Source: Physocladia obscura | Taxonomy: Eukaryota > Chytridiomycota > Chytridiomycetes > Chytridiales > Chytriomycetaceae | Direction of reading: 5' to 3' | Length of the DNA: 10,607 bases | Assembly (NCBI GenBank): GCA_027596945.1 | Contig: JADGJH010001261.1 | Location: 1 to 10,607 of the forward strand | In this document: in pieces, positions 7,540 to 10,607 of the stretch | Layout of the letters: each line of letters begins with the position of its first letter | Numbering within the stretch: the first letter of the stretch is position 1 | The notes under the pieces: model-generated | Told to the model about the DNA's origin: nothing | Databases searched by the model: none | What the model saw: only the letters and a program-made list of their open reading frames with translations | Made by a program: the position numbers and the translations under genes

Positions 7540-10050
7540 AATCCTACGTCATTAAATTCATGAGAATTTTTTAAATTAACTTGAAAATCATCAATGGTAA
7601 CCAACTCGTGATATGAATCTTCTAATTTTTGCCTGAAAGATTTTTTCATTAATCCATTCTTCGATACACCTAATTTCATCATCTTGTCTTCGTGTTTCAT
7701 CAATTCCTCACAGAGTTTATCATTTTTAGAGCGCTTTTCGGCGATAGTTTTTGCCAGATCATCATTTCTGGTATGGATTTCTTCACAGAAGAGCCTAATT
7801 TCATCTAAAGCACATTTTTTGGAAGATATTTCTTGCGCTTTAATAATGATACGCTGATTAATGATGTCTTTCATTTGAGATTGCTTGATCCAAGAATTGT
7901 CAATTTGAGACTCTACAAGAAGAAATTCGGTGGTTTTAAGCTTTTCAATTTCAACTTCTGCACTTTTTAATTCTTTTTGGCTGTCTTCAATAATTTTTGC
8001 TAGTGCAGAAGTTTCGGCGGACGCGAAAGTAATAATTTTCGACATTTGTGTGGACGATTTTGAAACAGATTTTTCTGTTGTCTTAAATAAGTCACGCAAA
8101 TTTTCGAGTTCTTTCTTTAACAAAGAAAGTTTGCCATTCTTTATGATTGCTTGTGATGATTTAAGGTTCTGAAGCTCATTCATAGATTTTTCAACGTCAT
8201 CATCAAGGATTTTGATAGTATCTCGAATGAAGCCAAACCTTTGCTTCATCTTATGTTCAACAGAAGCATCTTTTCCCAAGTGAGTTTGACTTTGTTCGAT
8301 TTCTGATCTCATATTGCAAGCAGCGCGAGTATATTCTCGCCTCATTCTTCTCAAATTAGATTGAGATATTTTAAAGTTATTTTGCAGATCATCGTATTCT
8401 TTGCTCAGAGACGCAATGATTAAATAGCATCCCGTGTTTGAAATTCCAAAATCCGACTCGTTTGATGGTTCCGTTTCACCACCCAACTTATTTGTGAACT
8501 CTACAGCAGAAATTCCGATCGAACGATAAACTGGCTGTTTTGAAGTTGAAATAATTCCTTTCTTATGTTTATCTAGTTTATTAATGGGTTCGCAAGATAT
8601 TTAAAATTAAAAATTAAAAGATAAATAAACGAATATTTTACCCGTGAAAGATTTTTTTACAGTTATGATTTTGGCTGGATAACTTTCCAAACCAGCAACA
8701 GAAATTGAAACATCAAATTCTTCATTTTGTGGTAATGACTTCAAAGTAACAGTACGCGCTTTCATGTTAATTGAAATATCATTTTTTGGGTAGATCACTT
8801 CGTTGACTTTTACAGAAATATCTGAGGCAGTGATTGCCTTGATTTGCGAATCCGGAGAATTGGTTTTGAATATTAGACAGTTCCAATCAGCAGAAACTTT
8901 TGAGCTGCATTTTTTGAGCCCAGCTGTTTGTTGCCTTGGCCTTGCTGCGCGTTTTTCAGAAAAAGTATCATTTATAAAGTTTGATTTCATAATTTCCTCC
9001 GGTAGATTTTCTACACAGAAATCAGATATTACGTATTCAGAGAGGTTCCACGAAAATGTTGCTTGGTCTGAAAAGATACTTTCCAACTGGATTATGACTT
9101 CTGGCTCTCGTATAGCCACACATTCATCTAAATTCAATTTTGGGCCTTCAAATTTTCAATAACAAAGAAAGGAAGTAGTAAAAACCTATTTTGTCTAAAA
9201 ATATTGAATACATATCCAGCCATTTAAAGGTATCTTTTCGTTCAAAAGCCGCAACTTCTATAATTTTTGAAATAGCGTTATATATGCTATAAGATATGCA
9301 ATGCGCTCCGGAAAGAAATTCCTTTTCGTTTCGAGGAGGCGTTTTCAAAAAGAAATCGGCTACCGCAAAACTAATTGCAAGTATCCATGCTATAGGATTA
9401 CGAACACCCACGCATAAAACTATATGTATATAGACAGTCAGAGATGCAAGAGCTGGAAGAATAAATTCGGCCAACGGGAGCGAAAAGGCAGCCAAAATTA
9501 AAGAGTTCATCACGGCAAAAAAGGTCAACAAAAGTACAGCTATAAAGACGGAGATACGAACTGCTCTGTGGAGAATAGCCACAGAGGCTAGACAAAGCAA
9601 AGCCCAATCAAGGCGAAGCCCTCTACTGCTTAATTGGAAGTGGCCACTGATTGAACTTTGAATTTGATGCTGGAAGTGCTGGTGTGTTTGCGTAAATGCC
9701 CAATCAGCAAAGCCAATAAATCCCCATAGAACAATAAGCCACATGATTCCAAGCCCACGAAGCCAGGTTGTGAATGCGTTTTCAGCAGATCCAACTATTT
9801 CGTCAAAAAACTCATCAAAGTCGTGCGAATATTCCAAATCGTTGTTTTTGCTGTTATCTTTGCTTATTTCTTGACGTATAGGTGCAGGTATAATCTTGAT
9901 ATGAGCTTTTTCGCAAATTTTTTTATCAATGTGGCCAACTTGCTCAGTACAAATATTTTTGTTATTGTTACGGCCAAGACTGAAATAACCACACGATCGC
10001 GTCTTGTTGGTTTTAAATCCAAAAAATGACTTCACATCTGTCCACATCAT
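7527..10050 (-). CDS. Multi-pass membrane protein with FN3-like region and long coiled coil
   Basis: Exons (minus strand) 10050-9186, 9145-8642 and 8572-7527 splice to 2415 nt, 804 residues plus TAA. The start is the first of two adjacent ATGs (MMW), with A at -3. Residues 1-95 are soluble and end in an acidic stretch. About five hydrophobic segments follow: 100-119, 148-166, 167-191, 193-216 and 219-235. Residues about 289-456 are beta-rich and FN3-like: ATFSWNLSE early, then KVNEVIYPKND and TVTLKSLPQNEEFDVSISV, like the G-L-P-x-x-Y-x-V end of FN3, separated by a polar insert of about 60 residues. Residues about 490-770 are a Lys/Glu/Leu-rich coiled coil. As far as I recall, filamentous fungi have FN3 plus coiled-coil proteins with N-terminal membrane helices that look similar; their function is not known to me. 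A scaffold or tether at a membrane is an inference. It converges on the cyclase gene with a 13-bp overlap. The alternative is two separate genes split at the 40-bp intron. Confidence 0.75.
7535..7540 (+). terminator. AATAAA poly(A)-type hexamer overlapping the cyclase stop
   Basis: AATAAA includes the cyclase stop TAA (7537-7539). It lies four bases from the mirror-image hexamer of the opposing gene, so the two transcripts probably end in each other's coding DNA. Confidence 0.45.
8573..8641 (-). other. Intron 2 of the FN3/coiled-coil gene (69 bp)
   Basis: Minus-strand donor GTAAAA and acceptor AACTAG in phase 1. It joins the FN3-like VKKSFT to DKHKKGIISTSKQPVYRS, leading into the coiled coil. 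This AG is the first one after the donor. Confidence 0.8.
9146..9185 (-). other. Intron 1 of the FN3/coiled-coil gene (40 bp)
   Basis: Minus-strand donor GTTTTT, a pyrimidine-rich middle (CTACTTCCTTTCTTTG) and acceptor TTTGAAG in phase 1. It joins FLDKIG to PKLNLDECVAI in frame. This is the shortest intron here and has a weak donor, so it is the least certain joint of this gene. Confidence 0.62.
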
Positions 10051-10321
10051 TTTGTGTTTTTACTTCAAAGAGTTAAAAAAATTGTCATTTATGACATTTC
10101 AACACTTCAAATGTAGCTTCGGTGGGTTCATTGTTATTTATTTTTCTTTCTTTCTTTCTTATTCCAGACCAATCTAGATACTTCAGTGCCTCGAACTGAG
10201 TCGTTGAAAACAGTTTTGGCTTTTTGCAGAAAGTGTAAGCGCTAATTTCATTATTATTTTTTGTCGTCCCAAGTTGAATAATGTTTTTCAAACAATACAA
10301 AATGAAAATAAATAAAATCGT
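10051..10321. other. Gap between two minus-strand genes; no confident gene
   Basis: 271 bp holding the promoter and 5' UTR of the FN3/coiled-coil gene and probably the 3' UTR of the gene to its right. It contains a TTTC microsatellite and a minus-strand AATAAA at 10142-10137. A minus-strand reading frame runs open from 10321 to 10085, in register with the right-hand gene across a single TGA (10324-10322). Its peptide is unrecognised and I do not call it a gene. Confidence 0.5.
10142..10159 (+). repeat. TTTC microsatellite tract
   Basis: Pyrimidine run with about four TTTC units on the plus strand, followed by TTATTCCAG. On the plus strand it looks like a splice acceptor, but no supported plus-strand exon follows. 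Confidence 0.7.
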
Positions 10322-10607
10322 TCATTCATTTTCCTCCACTGTGCTTGCTTTGATTATATTCCATAATTCCCGCAAATTTCCATTTTTGCAGTCAAATTCT
10401 GCAAAAAAATCAATAACCGTTTTGACTTTTACTGCTTCACTTGATAAAAACACTCCCTCATCAACTCCATCACTACCACTCTGCAATTGTTGTGAAGTTT
10501 TCGATAATGTAGAAGACTCCTTTGCTGGAGCTTTTTTCAACTTGAGTCGGGATCCCTTTTCAAGCGTTGCAACAATTTCTCGTGCTAGTAATAAAGGATG
10601 TTTAACC
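10322..10607 (-). CDS. Hypothetical protein, C-terminal fragment (gene continues beyond the right edge)
   Basis: On the minus strand the frame is open from the window edge to TGA at 10324-10322, about 94 residues. It starts HPLLLAREIVATLEKGSRLKLKKAP, passes a Ser/Gln/Gly-rich low-complexity stretch, and ends with a helical segment, FFAEFDCKNGNLRELWNIIK, and a short acidic tail. I do not recognise the family. A 78-bp in-frame segment (10479-10402) has GTAGTG and TTTTTTTGCAG ends and could be an intron, which would remove part of the low-complexity region. The AATAAA at 10142-10137 could serve its 3' end. Confidence 0.5.
   Translation of the reverse strand, partial: VKHPLLLAREIVATLEKGSRLKLKKAPAKESSTLSKTSQQLQSGSDGVDEGVFLSSEAVKVKTVIDFFAEFDCKNGNLRELWNIIKASTVEENE

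Noticed and set aside
8803..9162. Plus-strand open frame opposite the FN3-like exon
   Set aside because: It is antisense to a minus-strand exon that joins in frame on both sides; no domain is seen.
10091..10236. Possible plus-strand mini-exons around a strong acceptor (TTCTTATTCCAG) at 10167
   Set aside because: The available donors give immediate stops after splicing, and the only open phase encodes about 25 residues with no partner exon.
1..10607. tRNA, rRNA, CRISPR, transposon or virus-derived sequence
   Set aside because: I found no cloverleaf, spaced repeats, terminal repeats, transposase or viral protein motifs on reading both strands.

Overview
The window reads as nuclear DNA of a compact microbial eukaryote. 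Genes are broken by many short GT-AG introns (40-69 bp, often starting GTTTG or GTAAA). The standard genetic code fits, and intergenic gaps are 270 bp or less. Together with the protein families present, this suggests an early-diverging (chytrid-like, probably zoosporic) fungus. That is an inference: no rRNA or other taxonomic marker is visible.

Layout, left to right. (1) Bases 1-2058, plus strand: the 3' part of an ABCC/MRP-type ABC transporter (second membrane domain, second nucleotide-binding domain and a basic, Ser-rich tail), with two introns. (2) Bases 2223-7539, plus strand: a complete gene that I reassemble from 13 exons and 12 introns into a frame-consistent protein of 1558 residues. 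It has two class III cyclase homology domains, a P-loop NTPase module and a long helical-repeat C-terminus, the architecture and approximate length of animal soluble adenylyl cyclase (ADCY10/sAC). (3) Bases 7527-10050, minus strand: a three-exon gene for an 804-residue protein with about five membrane segments, a fibronectin type III-like region and a long coiled coil. (4) Bases 10322-10607, minus strand: the unrecognised C-terminal piece of a gene that runs out of the window.

The main result is gene 2. It looks broken when read frame by frame, but it closes exactly once the introns are removed. It keeps both metal-binding aspartates, the C2 lysine and the Asn/Arg pair expected of an active cyclase, while the residue at the sAC adenine-contact Thr is Gly and the sAC bicarbonate-site Arg seems absent. 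The common Dikarya adenylyl cyclase (Cyr1 type, with leucine-rich repeats) has a different architecture.

Genes 2 and 3 converge tail to tail. Their coding sequences overlap by 13 bp, and each has an AATAAA hexamer overlapping its own stop codon on its own strand. The upstream transporter has an intact Walker A and B but a non-canonical signature motif and a Ser at the H-loop position. Whether transporter and cyclase are functionally linked (some MRPs export cyclic nucleotides) is only a hypothesis. No RNA genes, mobile elements or CRISPR arrays were seen.
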